25,313 nucleotides of DNA from Chloroflexota bacterium (lineage in GTDB: Bacteria > Chloroflexota > Limnocylindria > Limnocylindrales > CSP1-4). The position numbers and the translations under genes were made by a program. Of this stretch, positions 1-7,631 are shown in pieces. Each line of letters begins with the position of its first letter. Position 1 is the stretch's first letter. Below the pieces are notes generated by a model. The model was not told the DNA's origin, made no database searches, and worked only from the letters and a program-made list of their open reading frames with translations. The stretch is from positions 1-25,313 of the forward strand of contig JAICUV010000017.1 of NCBI GenBank assembly GCA_025935655.1, read 5' to 3'.

Positions 1-597
1 CATCGGCGCGATGATCCGGTGGAACGAGTCGACACCGGCGAGGACGTTGTCGTGCGCGAGCATCACGCCCTTGGGATTGCCCGTCGTGCCGCTCGTGAAC
101 ACGAGCTGGAAGACCTCGCCTGAGCGCGGCCGCTCCCACCCGGCGACCTGCGCCTCCCAGTCGCCGGGAAACGAATGGTCCGGCTCATCGCTGAGCGACT
201 CGATGGTCGTCGTCGGGAACGTGTCGAGGCCGACCTCGCGCGGGTCCGGTGCGTCGCGCCCGGTGCCGAGGACCAGCCGCACCGCGCCCGACGCCGTGAT
301 GACGTTCGTGATCGCGTCGCTGCTCATCCGCGAGTCCAGCGGCACGTAGATCAGCCGCGCGTACATCGCGCCGTAGTACGCGGCGGGAAGCGCCGGCGTC
401 GACGGGCTCCACGTCAGGACGCGGTCGCCGGGCTGCAGGCCGAGCGCGCGGAGCCGCCAGGCGGCGAGCCGCGACCGGCGCTGCAGCTCGCCATACGACC
501 AGTGGAACGTCGTCCCGTCGTCGCGACGGAGGCCCAGCGCGTTGCGGTCCCCGTACCGCGTGGCGCTGCCCTCGAGGAGGTCGAGCAGGGTCTCCAT
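1..597 (-). CDS. AMP-dependent acyl-CoA synthetase/ligase, N-terminal part (runs off left edge)
   Basis: This is the N-terminal 199 residues of an adenylate-forming enzyme of the acyl-CoA ligase (ANL) superfamily. Such enzymes activate a carboxylic acid with ATP to an acyl-AMP and then usually transfer it to CoA. The diagnostic Thr/Ser/Gly-rich phosphate-binding loop is seen as TSGTTGNPKG at about residues 168-178, followed by VMLAHDNVL, a typical continuation. The N-terminus METLLDLLEGSATRYGDRNAL and a later YGELQRRSRLAAWRLRALGL are also typical of the family. The reading frame is open to base 1, so the catalytic C-terminal two thirds lie outside the window. The ATG at 597 is chosen because the protein homology begins right there. 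It lies 48 bp downstream of the lipoprotein stop on the same strand, so co-transcription is possible. Substrate (fatty acid or other acid) cannot be told from this part. Confidence 0.9.
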   Translation of the reverse strand, partial: METLLDLLEGSATRYGDRNALGLRRDDGTTFHWSYGELQRRSRLAAWRLRALGLQPGDRVLTWSPSTPALPAAYYGAMYARLIYVPLDSRMSSDAITNVITASGAVRLVLGTGRDAPDPREVGLDTFPTTTIESLSDEPDHSFPGDWEAQVAGWERPRSGEVFQLVFTSGTTGNPKGVMLAHDNVLAGVDSFHRIIAPM

Positions 598-645
598 GTG
601 GCATCGATCGTACGCCCACGCGGAGGCCGCTCGTCCTCGCGGGTG

Positions 646-1728
646 TCAGGGCGAGGCGGAGGCACCCGGGTCCACGACGACCCTGACGTCCGAGGCCTGC
701 TCCGACCGGACAACCACGTGCCCCGACCCGATGTCCCGCCAGCCGTCCCCAGCCGGGGCCTGGACCCGGAACGTCCATCCGCCGGGTGCGCAGTCGATCG
801 TGAACAGGCCGTCCGGGCTCACGCCGTAGCCGACCATCTCCCCGCAGTCGCCGCCACCCTGCGGGCGATCCGGGACCCACGCGAGGGCCCAATCGTTCTG
901 CCCCGGCGCCGAGCCATCCACCAGCACCACCGTGCCGTTGACCGTGCCTCGCGGCTCGAGCAGGATCCCCGTCCCGTCCGACACCACCGACAGCATGTCC
1001 GCACCGACGCCGTAGTGGGCGAGGATCAGCGCCGCCGCCTGCGCGTTGGCGCTCGAGATCCCGAGCTCCGTCCGGTTGGCCATGACGTCCACGGAGCTGA
1101 ACGTCATCGTGGCCGGGATGGTCCGCAGCCACTCCCGGTCGGCGGCGAGGCGGTCCTGCAGCGCGCTGAGCTCCCGTTCGGAGTAGCGCACGAGCCGACC
1201 CTCGAGCGGCGCCGGCTTCCCGACCGAGGCGAGAATCGCGAGGCGGTGGAGCTCCGGGCTCGAGGTCCAGGCCGCCACGACGGTGTGCGCACCCTGGTCG
1301 ATCCACACGCCGCCGAACGAGTCCTGGCGGGTCGCCGCATACGCGTTCACGGCAGCCGCCAGCTCCTCGAAGCTCGCCTGGCGCGCCTGGAACTCGGCCT
1401 CCTCCTCGGGCAGCATCGGGAAGTCGAGCAGGTTCACGCTTGCGCGCGGGTCCACGGCGACCTGCTGCACCCACGCGAGGTCGGACCGGAGACCGAATGC
1501 CTGGCGTTGTCGAATCGCGTGCGCGATCTCCTCGGGGAGGTCCACCGGGAGGCTCGGGCCGGGCTCGGCCGATGCTCCTGGTCCTGCGGAGGCCGCGATC
1601 GCGTCCGAGGGTGACGCCGGCGTCGCCTCGCCCCGCGCGGCGGGTGGCGCAACTTCGCAGCCCGCGAGCACGAGCACCGCCGCCAGGAGCACCGCCATCG
1701 TCCCGGCGCAGCGACCGTTGGTCCACAT
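646..1728 (-). CDS. Predicted lipoprotein of unknown function
   Basis: A 360-residue secreted lipoprotein. The start is the ATG at 1728 because it is preceded by a GGGGGTGG ribosome-binding site about 7 bases upstream and because it places a classical lipoprotein signal directly at the N-terminus: a hydrophobic stretch at residues 11-22 followed by the lipobox LAGC with the acylated cysteine at position 24. After a low-complexity Ala/Pro/Ser linker (about 27-55), a helical region (about 60-200) is followed by a more beta-like part with VSPDGLFTIDCAPGGWTFRV. No enzymatic motif is recognised. The frame stays open further upstream to 1941, but that extension is Arg-rich and lacks a signal sequence, so it is discounted. 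It may be co-transcribed with the acyl-CoA ligase downstream. Anchoring to the outer face of the cytoplasmic membrane is inferred from the lipobox only. Confidence 0.75.
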   Translation of the reverse strand: MWTNGRCAGTMAVLLAAVLVLAGCEVAPPAARGEATPASPSDAIAASAGPGASAEPGPSLPVDLPEEIAHAIRQRQAFGLRSDLAWVQQVAVDPRASVNLLDFPMLPEEEAEFQARQASFEELAAAVNAYAATRQDSFGGVWIDQGAHTVVAAWTSSPELHRLAILASVGKPAPLEGRLVRYSERELSALQDRLAADREWLRTIPATMTFSSVDVMANRTELGISSANAQAAALILAHYGVGADMLSVVSDGTGILLEPRGTVNGTVVLVDGSAPGQNDWALAWVPDRPQGGGDCGEMVGYGVSPDGLFTIDCAPGGWTFRVQAPAGDGWRDIGSGHVVVRSEQASDVRVVVDPGASASP

Positions 1729-1927
1729 CCGTCGTCCACCCCCTGGCTCGCCGTCCGTCGCATGATGCGCCTCCCGACAACGGACTGCGAACACGGCGTC
1801 AATGTGGCGTTCACGGCCGCGCGCCAACCTCCCGGTGTCACGCATCGACAACCCCGCGTCGGACCCGACGCGCCAGCACGCCAACCGGCGCCGGGACGCT
1901 CCTCCCCGGCGCTGCTCCCTCCTCCGG

Positions 1928-1956
1928 CCGGGACGGTCCATCGCGGGCCGTCCCGG
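1928..1956 (-). terminator. Hairpin terminator of the lipid-phosphate operon
   Basis: Four bases past the stop of the second PAP2 gene lies a 12-bp stem (1928-1939 with 1945-1956, one G-U pair) closed by a 5-base loop. It has no T-run, which is common for terminators in very GC-rich genomes. It separates the operon from the lipoprotein gene; the rest of 1729-1960 shows no other convincing element. Confidence 0.65.
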
Positions 1957-1960
1957 TTCG

Positions 1961-2638
1961 TCACTCCCCGGAGGGCTTCGGTCGCGAGAGCAGCGCGAAC
2001 ACCCCGAGGATCCCCATCCCGGCGAGGAAGCCGCCCAGCACGTCGCTCGGGTAGTGCGCGTTGATCGACACCCGCGCCACGGCGACCGCGGCGACGAACA
2101 GGATCGTGAACACGAGCATCGCCACCTTGATCCAGCGGTCGACGCCGCTCCGCCAGGTGAGGATCGTCAGGATCCCGAAGATCGTGAGCACCTCCAGCGT
2201 GTGCCCGGACGGGTAGCTGTAGACCACGCCCGGGACCACCGTGTCGCTGCCGGGGGGCCGGGCGCGGTGGACGAGCTGCTTCACGCCCTCGCTTCCTGCG
2301 GTCGCCGCGGCGAGCACGAAGAACACGAGGACCGCGTCCCGCCGCCGGTGTGCGATGAGCAGCATCGCGACGATGCCCAGCCCGATCGCGACGAGCGGGA
2401 AGTTCGCGCTCTCCGAGACCACGTTCCACGCGTACTTGTCGACCCGATAGGGCTTCGCGAGATCCATCAGCGGCGCGTCGAACGGGATGGTCGCGTGCAT
2501 CGCCATCAGCACCGTGAGCACGACGAACCCGCCGAGGCCGAGGACCGCCATGAGCACCCAGCCGATGGTCGCCGCCCGGTGGCCGGCCTCCGCGTCGGTG
2601 CCCGTCACCGCCCGCACCGGCGTGTCGTGCGCGCTCAC
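1961..2638 (-). CDS. PAP2-family membrane phosphatase (second of two)
   Basis: A 225-residue integral membrane phosphatase of the PAP2 family, which removes phosphate from lipid phosphates such as phosphatidate or undecaprenyl diphosphate. All three signature motifs are visible: K120 in KQLVHRARP (K-x6-RP, ending at R127-P128), YPSGH with H146, and R-x5-H-x3-D in RVSINAHYPSD with H195 and D199. These give the catalytic His pair on the outer face. About five or six hydrophobic helices surround them. The start is GTG at 2638, whose GTGA overlaps the TGA of the lipid-kinase gene by 4 bp, implying translational coupling. The exact substrate cannot be read from sequence; phosphatidate, the product of an adjacent diacylglycerol kinase, is an attractive guess. 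A hairpin follows the stop at once, so it is the last gene of the operon. Confidence 0.9.
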   Translation of the reverse strand: MSAHDTPVRAVTGTDAEAGHRAATIGWVLMAVLGLGGFVVLTVLMAMHATIPFDAPLMDLAKPYRVDKYAWNVVSESANFPLVAIGLGIVAMLLIAHRRRDAVLVFFVLAAATAGSEGVKQLVHRARPPGSDTVVPGVVYSYPSGHTLEVLTIFGILTILTWRSGVDRWIKVAMLVFTILFVAAVAVARVSINAHYPSDVLGGFLAGMGILGVFALLSRPKPSGE

Positions 2639-3531
2639 TTCGGCACCAGCACGGAGAGCGCCTTGGGCTCCACCGTGATCGAGACGGGCGTGGAGCCGAT
2701 GACGCTCCCATCGACCTCGACGAGCCGCCCGGGCTCGGTCTCGATCTCGATCTTCCGGCCCTGGGTCCGGTAGACCTTGCCGTCGTCGGTCTTGCCGAGG
2801 GTCTCCTGGACCATCGCGTCCCAGCCGGCGATGAGCGCGGGCAGCGTCCCGGACGTCCGCACGACGATGACGTCGAGCAGCCCGTCGTCGGGCTTGATCC
2901 GCCGCCGCGGCGCGACGATGGGGAGCATCTTCCCCTGGTTGGCCACGAACACCTGCGATGCCTCCGTCTCGATCCGCCGTCCGTCGACGGTGATCACGTG
3001 CCTGACCGCGCGCAGCTCGTCGGTCTGGCCGATCGCGTTCGCGAGGTAGGCGAGCTTGCCCCAGCGCAGCTTCTGCGGCGGGGTCGTCGCGTCCATGACC
3101 TCGGCGTCGTAGCCGATGCCGCAGGCCACGGTGAAGCAGCGCTCGGTGCCGTCGACCTCGATCCGCCCCACGTCGATGCGCCGGCGCCGCCGGCCGAGGA
3201 TCGTCTTCACGGCCGCGGCCGGCTTCTTGGGCACGCCGAGGTTGCCCGCCAGGAGGTTGCCCGTCCCCAGCGGGATGATCCCGAGCGCCGTCTTCGAGCC
3301 CGCGATGGCCGTCGCGACCTGGAGCACCGCGCCGTCCCCGCCCACGGCGACCACGACGTCCACCCCGTCCTTCGCGGCCTCGCCGGCCCGCTTGCGCAGC
3401 GCGCGCTTGCGCTTGACGACGTGGTCCTCGACCTTCCACCCGCCCGCCCGCAGCGCCTTGCTGGTCTCCGCGACGTGCCGGGCGATCTCACGGCCGGGAC
3501 GCACCCGCCCCAGCACCAGGACCCGGGTCAT
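2635..3531 (-). CDS. Diacylglycerol kinase family lipid kinase (DagK/YegS-like)
   Basis: A 298-residue soluble or peripheral lipid kinase of the DAGK catalytic family, which phosphorylates diacylglycerol or a related lipid using ATP. Seen motifs: the nucleotide-binding GGDG at residues 64-67 in VVAVGGDGAVLQVA, the PLGTGN motif at about 88-92, GIGYDAEVM in the middle, and DDGLLDVIVV in the C-terminal beta-sandwich, followed by EVDGSVIGSTPVSI near the end. Length is close to the usual 290-330. The ATG at 3531 overlaps the stop of the preceding membrane-protein gene (ATGA, 3528-3531), and the stop overlaps the GTG of the PAP2 gene, so it sits in a tightly coupled operon with enzymes of the opposite activity. 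The basic stretch KRKRALRKRAGEAAK (about 40-54) is notably Lys/Arg-rich. Sphingosine-kinase-like or other lipid substrates cannot be excluded. Confidence 0.92.
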   Translation of the reverse strand: MTRVLVLGRVRPGREIARHVAETSKALRAGGWKVEDHVVKRKRALRKRAGEAAKDGVDVVVAVGGDGAVLQVATAIAGSKTALGIIPLGTGNLLAGNLGVPKKPAAAVKTILGRRRRRIDVGRIEVDGTERCFTVACGIGYDAEVMDATTPPQKLRWGKLAYLANAIGQTDELRAVRHVITVDGRRIETEASQVFVANQGKMLPIVAPRRRIKPDDGLLDVIVVRTSGTLPALIAGWDAMVQETLGKTDDGKVYRTQGRKIEIETEPGRLVEVDGSVIGSTPVSITVEPKALSVLVPK

Positions 3532-4508
3532 GCCTCGCCCCCGGGCATCTGGCCACGCTCGGCCTGGAGCCGCAGCCGGTAGAGGGTCTCCCAGTCTCCG
3601 TACGGGATCACGAGCTTGCCCAGCTTCTCGTCGACCGGGGCGAAGTCCTCGGCGCTCCGCGCCCGGCGCTTGACGAGCTCTGCGAGCTTGTCCTCGATCT
3701 CCTCGGTCTCCTTGGTCTGGGTCAGGTAGGCGTCGGAGAACGCGAGCCGCTGGGCCATGACCGCGCGGGCGCGGGCGAGGACCTTCTCCGGCCCCAGCAG
3801 CGCAATGTCCGACGGGTAGACCAGGATCGCCAGGCCGTCCACCCGCAGCTCGACGAGCCGGTCGGGGATGAGCGTGGCGATCCCGATTCCGCTGACCGCG
3901 GCCAGCAGGCGCGGCGGGACCTCGAGCACGCGCGGCGCGAACTGCCGCCGGACCGGCATGCCGGCCTCGCGCAGCGCCGCCTCGATGCCGTCGACCACGG
4001 CGTCGTACTTGCCGCCCTTGATGATCACGGGCAGGTGGTCGCTCTGCCAGCCGTGCTGGAAGCTGCGCACCTTGCGCACGATGGCGACGACCGCCAGGAA
4101 CAGGATCGTGAACGCCATGACCGGCGCGTAGAGGTAGCCACGGAGCAGCTGGATGCCGAACGCACGGCCCTTCGGTCGATCGGCGGGGGCGACGATGCTC
4201 ACCGTGGCGGCCCCGATCGCGAGCGGCATGAGCACGGCCGTGCCGAGGACGATCCACGACAGCCACGCGAGCGCGACGAACCCCGGGCGCGGGACCGCCG
4301 CGACGACGAACGCCCCGATCCCCGGGATCGAGACCGCGATCACGGCGCCCAGCCAGGCGAGCGAGCCCAGCGCGATGAAGGAGAGCAGCGTCCGCTTCTC
4401 CTGGGGCACGCGGCCGAACAGCAGCACCACCGCCCAGCCGACGGTCATCGTGGCGACGCCGCCCATCAGCCGCGAGAGGGCCGTGAACATGCCCGTGACG
4501 ATCATCAT
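3528..4508 (-). CDS. Unknown integral membrane protein with C-terminal cytoplasmic domain
   Basis: A 326-residue protein I do not recognise. The N-terminal half carries about four hydrophobic helices (roughly residues 15-35, 42-70, 78-105 and 122-148), the last followed by a positive segment (RKVRSFQHGW), which puts the C-terminal half in the cytoplasm. That half (about 150-326) is a mixed alpha/beta domain with VIIKGGKYDAVVDGIEAALREAG, then a helix or short coiled coil (TKETEEIEDKLAELVKRRAR), and a conserved-looking end, VIPYGDWETLYRLRLQAE. The start is the first of two ATGs at 4508/4505; the first overlaps the PhoD-like gene's stop by 4 bp (ATGA), and its own stop overlaps the lipid kinase's ATG. 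Being locked between these genes suggests a role in membrane lipid or phosphate turnover, but no function is visible in the sequence itself. Confidence 0.85.
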   Translation of the reverse strand: MMIVTGMFTALSRLMGGVATMTVGWAVVLLFGRVPQEKRTLLSFIALGSLAWLGAVIAVSIPGIGAFVVAAVPRPGFVALAWLSWIVLGTAVLMPLAIGAATVSIVAPADRPKGRAFGIQLLRGYLYAPVMAFTILFLAVVAIVRKVRSFQHGWQSDHLPVIIKGGKYDAVVDGIEAALREAGMPVRRQFAPRVLEVPPRLLAAVSGIGIATLIPDRLVELRVDGLAILVYPSDIALLGPEKVLARARAVMAQRLAFSDAYLTQTKETEEIEDKLAELVKRRARSAEDFAPVDEKLGKLVIPYGDWETLYRLRLQAERGQMPGGEA

Positions 4509-6193
4509 CGCGCCGTCTCCGCCGCCAGACCCTGCGGCCTGCTGCCATGCGTCAGGTCGCGCGCCGCCTCGGGCACCGGCACCGCGTACGTGACCTCCCC
4601 CTCGCGCTCGGACTTGGAGAGCGTGAACTCCGCGGTCCGCCCGCTGAAGCGCAGCGAGCCGACGTGGTTGCCGAAGTACGGACCACCGGTCGTCGTCCAG
4701 TCGATGGACGCGGGGGTCGCGCGCGCGAACCGGACGAGGAACCTCGTCAGCCGGGACGCGAACCGGCCCCACGCGAGCTTGAACACGCCGCGCATCGCCA
4801 GGGGGATCCCGTTGTGCATGGGGGAGCAGGTGAGCTGGAACACGCGTGCCTCCATGGGGTGCGGGTAGGCCGCCTCGCTGACGTAGGTGTGGTGGACGTC
4901 GCCCGACAGGACGCAGATCGTCGCCGGCGCGGGTGCGCCGTCCTCGCCCGAGCCGATCCGACCGATCAGCCGGGCGAGCCGCTCGAACGAGTCGTCGAAC
5001 GCCGCCCAGTGCTCGAGGTCCACGGCGCGCCGCACCTTCTCGGACACGCGTGCGACGAGGCGCCCGCGGCTGCCGTCGCACAGGCGCTCGTTCGCGGACT
5101 CGACGTCGTGGAGCGCGCGCGGCAGGAGCCACGGCACGGACGTGCCGATGACGAGGTGGTCGTAATCGCGGTCCGCGACCTGCTCCTCGATCCACGCGAA
5201 CTCGGCCTCACCCACCATGAGGCGCCTGTCGCCAAGGAGGATCCGGCCGGCGCGTGAGTCGATGATCAGGAGGCGGACCCTGCCGAGGTCGCGCCGGAAC
5301 GACCACAGCGCGCCGCGCGCGCCGTCGGCCTCCCTGTCCGCCGCCTGGGCGAAGGCTCGCAGCACCGCCTCGCCGTCCGTCTCCGCACGCACCCTGCGGT
5401 ACGTCTCGTCCGCCGCGAGCCCGGCGGGGGAGAGGTTGCCGAGGTGCTGGTAGACCCAGTAGGAGCTCAGCGCACCGGTGATCCGCTCCTCCCACCAGCT
5501 CGTCGCCTGCATCTCGTCGCGCCACGCGCGCGAGGTGTTCCAGTCGTCGAGGACGTCGTGGTCGTCGAAGATCATCGAGCTCGGCAGGACGGACAGCAGC
5601 CAGCGGACGTCGGGATCGCCCCACGCCTCGTGGTACAGGTGCGTGTACTCCTCGAAGTTCGCGACCTGCTCGTGCGGCGCCTTCGTGAGGTCCCGGCGAG
5701 CGGCGAGCCAGTCGCGGGTCGGCTCGGACGGCTCGTCCGCGTACACCTGGTCGCCGAGCATGAACAGCGCCTGCGGCCACGTCTCGGGGTCGTGACGGAC
5801 CATGCGCCGCGCGTAGCCGGCCAGGACGTCCTCCCCGGACCCCGTGGGGTCCTTGACGACGACGGCGGCAGGCGACCGGCATGAGCCGAACAGGACGTGG
5901 AACGGCCGCGAGGCGTCGACGGTGCGCAGGACGCTGGGCGGGTACGCGGACTCCGCCAACGGCCACACCTGCTCCCCGTCGAGGCGCACGGTGTACGCCT
6001 CGCACGTCCCGGCGGGCAGCCCGTCCACCACGACGATCGCGTAGTGGTGGCCCGCGACGGCGAACGTGCGCTCGGTCGCCCGCGCGGTGGCGGACCGGAC
6101 CTCGACCTCGCACGGCGCGTCGGTCTCCACCCACACGGTGACGTCGTGGGTCCCGACGTGGCGGAGGAGGGGGCCCAGCAGCAGCTCGGCCAT
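4505..6193 (-). CDS. PhoD-like phosphatase/phosphodiesterase (alkaline phosphatase D family)
   Basis: A 562-residue metallophosphoesterase of the PhoD family, which hydrolyses phosphate mono- and diesters, including phospholipid headgroups in some members. Family signatures: FGSCRSP with Cys near residue 105, MLGDQVYAD (about 144-152), FDDHDVLDDWN (about 206-216), IIDSRAGRILLGDRRLM in the middle, and the metal-binding GDVHHTYVSEA at about 428-438. An N-terminal beta-sandwich (HVGTHDVTVWVETD) precedes the catalytic domain, as is usual. No twin-arginine or Sec signal is present at the chosen ATG (6193), unlike classical secreted PhoD, so a cytoplasmic location is inferred. No clear ribosome-binding site precedes the ATG. 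Its stop overlaps the next gene's ATG. It follows the first PAP2 gene by 125 bp on the same strand; that spacer holds nothing decisive. Confidence 0.9.
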   Translation of the reverse strand: MAELLLGPLLRHVGTHDVTVWVETDAPCEVEVRSATARATERTFAVAGHHYAIVVVDGLPAGTCEAYTVRLDGEQVWPLAESAYPPSVLRTVDASRPFHVLFGSCRSPAAVVVKDPTGSGEDVLAGYARRMVRHDPETWPQALFMLGDQVYADEPSEPTRDWLAARRDLTKAPHEQVANFEEYTHLYHEAWGDPDVRWLLSVLPSSMIFDDHDVLDDWNTSRAWRDEMQATSWWEERITGALSSYWVYQHLGNLSPAGLAADETYRRVRAETDGEAVLRAFAQAADREADGARGALWSFRRDLGRVRLLIIDSRAGRILLGDRRLMVGEAEFAWIEEQVADRDYDHLVIGTSVPWLLPRALHDVESANERLCDGSRGRLVARVSEKVRRAVDLEHWAAFDDSFERLARLIGRIGSGEDGAPAPATICVLSGDVHHTYVSEAAYPHPMEARVFQLTCSPMHNGIPLAMRGVFKLAWGRFASRLTRFLVRFARATPASIDWTTTGGPYFGNHVGSLRFSGRTAEFTLSKSEREGEVTYAVPVPEAARDLTHGSRPQGLAAETAR

Positions 6194-6318
6194 GGTCAGC
6201 GGGCGCCCGGACGCGGCGGTGCCGGGAGGATGGATGCAGGACTGGGGGTCATGCGCGGGCCTCGGAGAGAATGTGGCTCAGCGCTTGGGATATCGCGTCC
6301 GGCGTTACGGATGCGCGT

Positions 6319-7068
6319 TCAGCGGGCCGCGCGCGTTGCAACCTCGCGTGCCCGCCGCCGCCAGGCGGCCCGGAACGCCCACACGACGGCGATCAGCCAG
6401 ATCGCCCCGGCGATGTAGCCGCCGATCACGTCCGTGAGGTAATGCGCCCCGAGGTAGATCCGGCTGAAGCCGATGAGCAGCGCGAGCCCGATGGCGACGC
6501 ACGTCGCGACGATCCCCACGCGCCGCCCGAACAGGGCCCAGGCGACGAAGGCGACCGCCACGAGGACGACGATCGAGTCCATCGTGTGTCCGCTGGGGAA
6601 GCTGTAGTCGGGGTACACGGCGGCCCAGTCCAGCTTGGGACGCGGCCGCGCCACCACTCGCTTGAGCACCTCGTTGACGAGGACGACGCCCACGGACGCC
6701 ACGACGACCAGCCCCGCCAGGCCGGGCCGCCGACGGGACAGCGCGAGCACCGCGGTCAGGGCAGCGAGGACGAGCAGCGACGGCACGGAGCCCAGCGTGC
6801 TCGCGCCGGTCATCAGCGCGTCGACCACGGGTGACGCGAAGGAGTGGACGAACGGCGACGCGAACGTGTCGAGCGCGTTGACCTCCTGGTCCTGGACGAC
6901 GCGCGCCAGGAGGCCGAGGCCCACGACGAGCGCCGCGACGACGCCCACGCCGATGGCGAGGCGCGGGACGAGCTCCGTGGTCGCGGCCTCCGCGTCCACG
7001 GGCGCGCCGAGCTGCGCCGGCGACGGCGAATCGTCGGCGAGCGGCGGCGGGGCCTCGGTGGCGGACAT
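6319..7068 (-). CDS. PAP2-family membrane phosphatase (first of two)
   Basis: A 249-residue membrane phosphatase with a complete PAP2 signature: K136-x6-R143-P144 in KRVVARPRP, SFPSGHT with H161, and S202-R203-x5-H209-x3-D213 in SRIYLGAHYLTD. An acidic, Pro/Ala-rich cytoplasmic N-terminus (1-35) precedes the hydrophobic helices, and an Arg-rich tail follows the last one. Likely substrates are phosphatidate, lysophosphatidate, phosphatidylglycerol phosphate or undecaprenyl diphosphate; sequence cannot decide. It heads the minus-strand cluster, divergent from rpsU, with 280 bp between the two starts. The similarity to the second PAP2 gene is limited to the motifs and general plan, so the pair does not look like a recent duplication. 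No clear ribosome-binding site is seen before the ATG at 7068. Confidence 0.9.
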   Translation of the reverse strand: MSATEAPPPLADDSPSPAQLGAPVDAEAATTELVPRLAIGVGVVAALVVGLGLLARVVQDQEVNALDTFASPFVHSFASPVVDALMTGASTLGSVPSLLVLAALTAVLALSRRRPGLAGLVVVASVGVVLVNEVLKRVVARPRPKLDWAAVYPDYSFPSGHTMDSIVVLVAVAFVAWALFGRRVGIVATCVAIGLALLIGFSRIYLGAHYLTDVIGGYIAGAIWLIAVVWAFRAAWRRRAREVATRAAR

Positions 7069-7195
7069 CGTCGCGGGGAGTATGCGCGGGGTCGCCGATC
7101 ACGGTCCTTGCAGCGACGTACCGCGGCATCACACGCACGCGGGCCCGACCCGCGACGCATGCCCCCGCCCCGCTCGATAGGGCATCCGCCCACGT

Positions 7196-7224
7196 TTGAC
7201 CCTTCAGGGGGTCGCGCGTACACT
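7196..7224 (+). promoter_or_regulatory. Sigma70-type promoter for rpsU
   Basis: TTGACC (7196-7201) and TACACT (7219-7224) are separated by exactly 17 bases, close to the housekeeping consensus and striking in such GC-rich DNA. Transcription would start near 7231 and leave a leader of about 118 bases before the rpsU start. Nothing decisive was found for a minus-strand promoter in 7069-7195. Confidence 0.7.
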
Positions 7225-7348
7225 CCGGCGGCCTGCCGACAGGCACGCGTGCATCGTGCGCGCGCGTTCGTCGGGACGCCCCCTGCGCCGTCGGGCATCG
7301 CGCGCGGGAGGCGGGTACGAGACTCCTGCCCGAGGAGGTGAACCGGGT

Positions 7349-7534
7349 TTGGCCGAAGTCCGAGTTGGTGAGAACGAGACGTTCGAGAGCGCACTCCGCC
7401 GCTTCAACAAGAAGATCCAGCAGAGTGGCATCCTCGCCGAAGCGCGCCGCCGTGAGCACTACGAGAAGCCGTCGGTGAAGCGCAAGCGCAAGGAAGCGAA
7501 GCGCAAGAAGAACGCACGAGCGAGCCAGGGCTGA
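7349..7534 (+). CDS. rpsU: 30S ribosomal protein S21
   Basis: A 61-residue, very basic protein with the S21 signature ENETFESALRRFNKKIQQSGILAEARRREHYEKPSVKRKRK (given here in parts: ENETFESALRRF, then NKKIQQSGI, then REHYEKPSVKRKRK). S21 binds the 30S subunit near the 3' end of 16S rRNA and helps start selection. The start is taken as TTG at 7349, because a strong GAGGAGGTGAA ribosome-binding site ends about 7 bases before it and the protein then begins like other S21 proteins (xAEVRVGENE). No in-frame ATG or GTG fits better: the ORF extended upstream has no S21 homology. It is preceded by the best promoter of the window and followed by yqeY, a common neighbour of rpsU. Confidence 0.93.
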   Translation: MAEVRVGENETFESALRRFNKKIQQSGILAEARRREHYEKPSVKRKRKEAKRKKNARASQG

Positions 7535-7631
7535 GCCACCCGGGGCCGGGGTCCACCGTGATTCCGGCCCGAGTGCCCTCCCAACGCGTCGGGGCGGGAC
7601 CGCTGTCCTGCCCCTCCATCGGAGCCATCCG

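Noticed and set aside
175..1614. Long plus-strand ORF opposite the acyl-CoA ligase and lipoprotein genes
   Set aside because: Arg/Pro/Ala-rich translation without motifs, antisense to recognisable proteins; a by-product of high GC.
7543..7570. Possible terminator between rpsU and yqeY (GGGCCGG ... CCGGCCC)
   Set aside because: Only 7 bp with a 14-base loop and no T-run; too weak to claim, though partial attenuation is possible.
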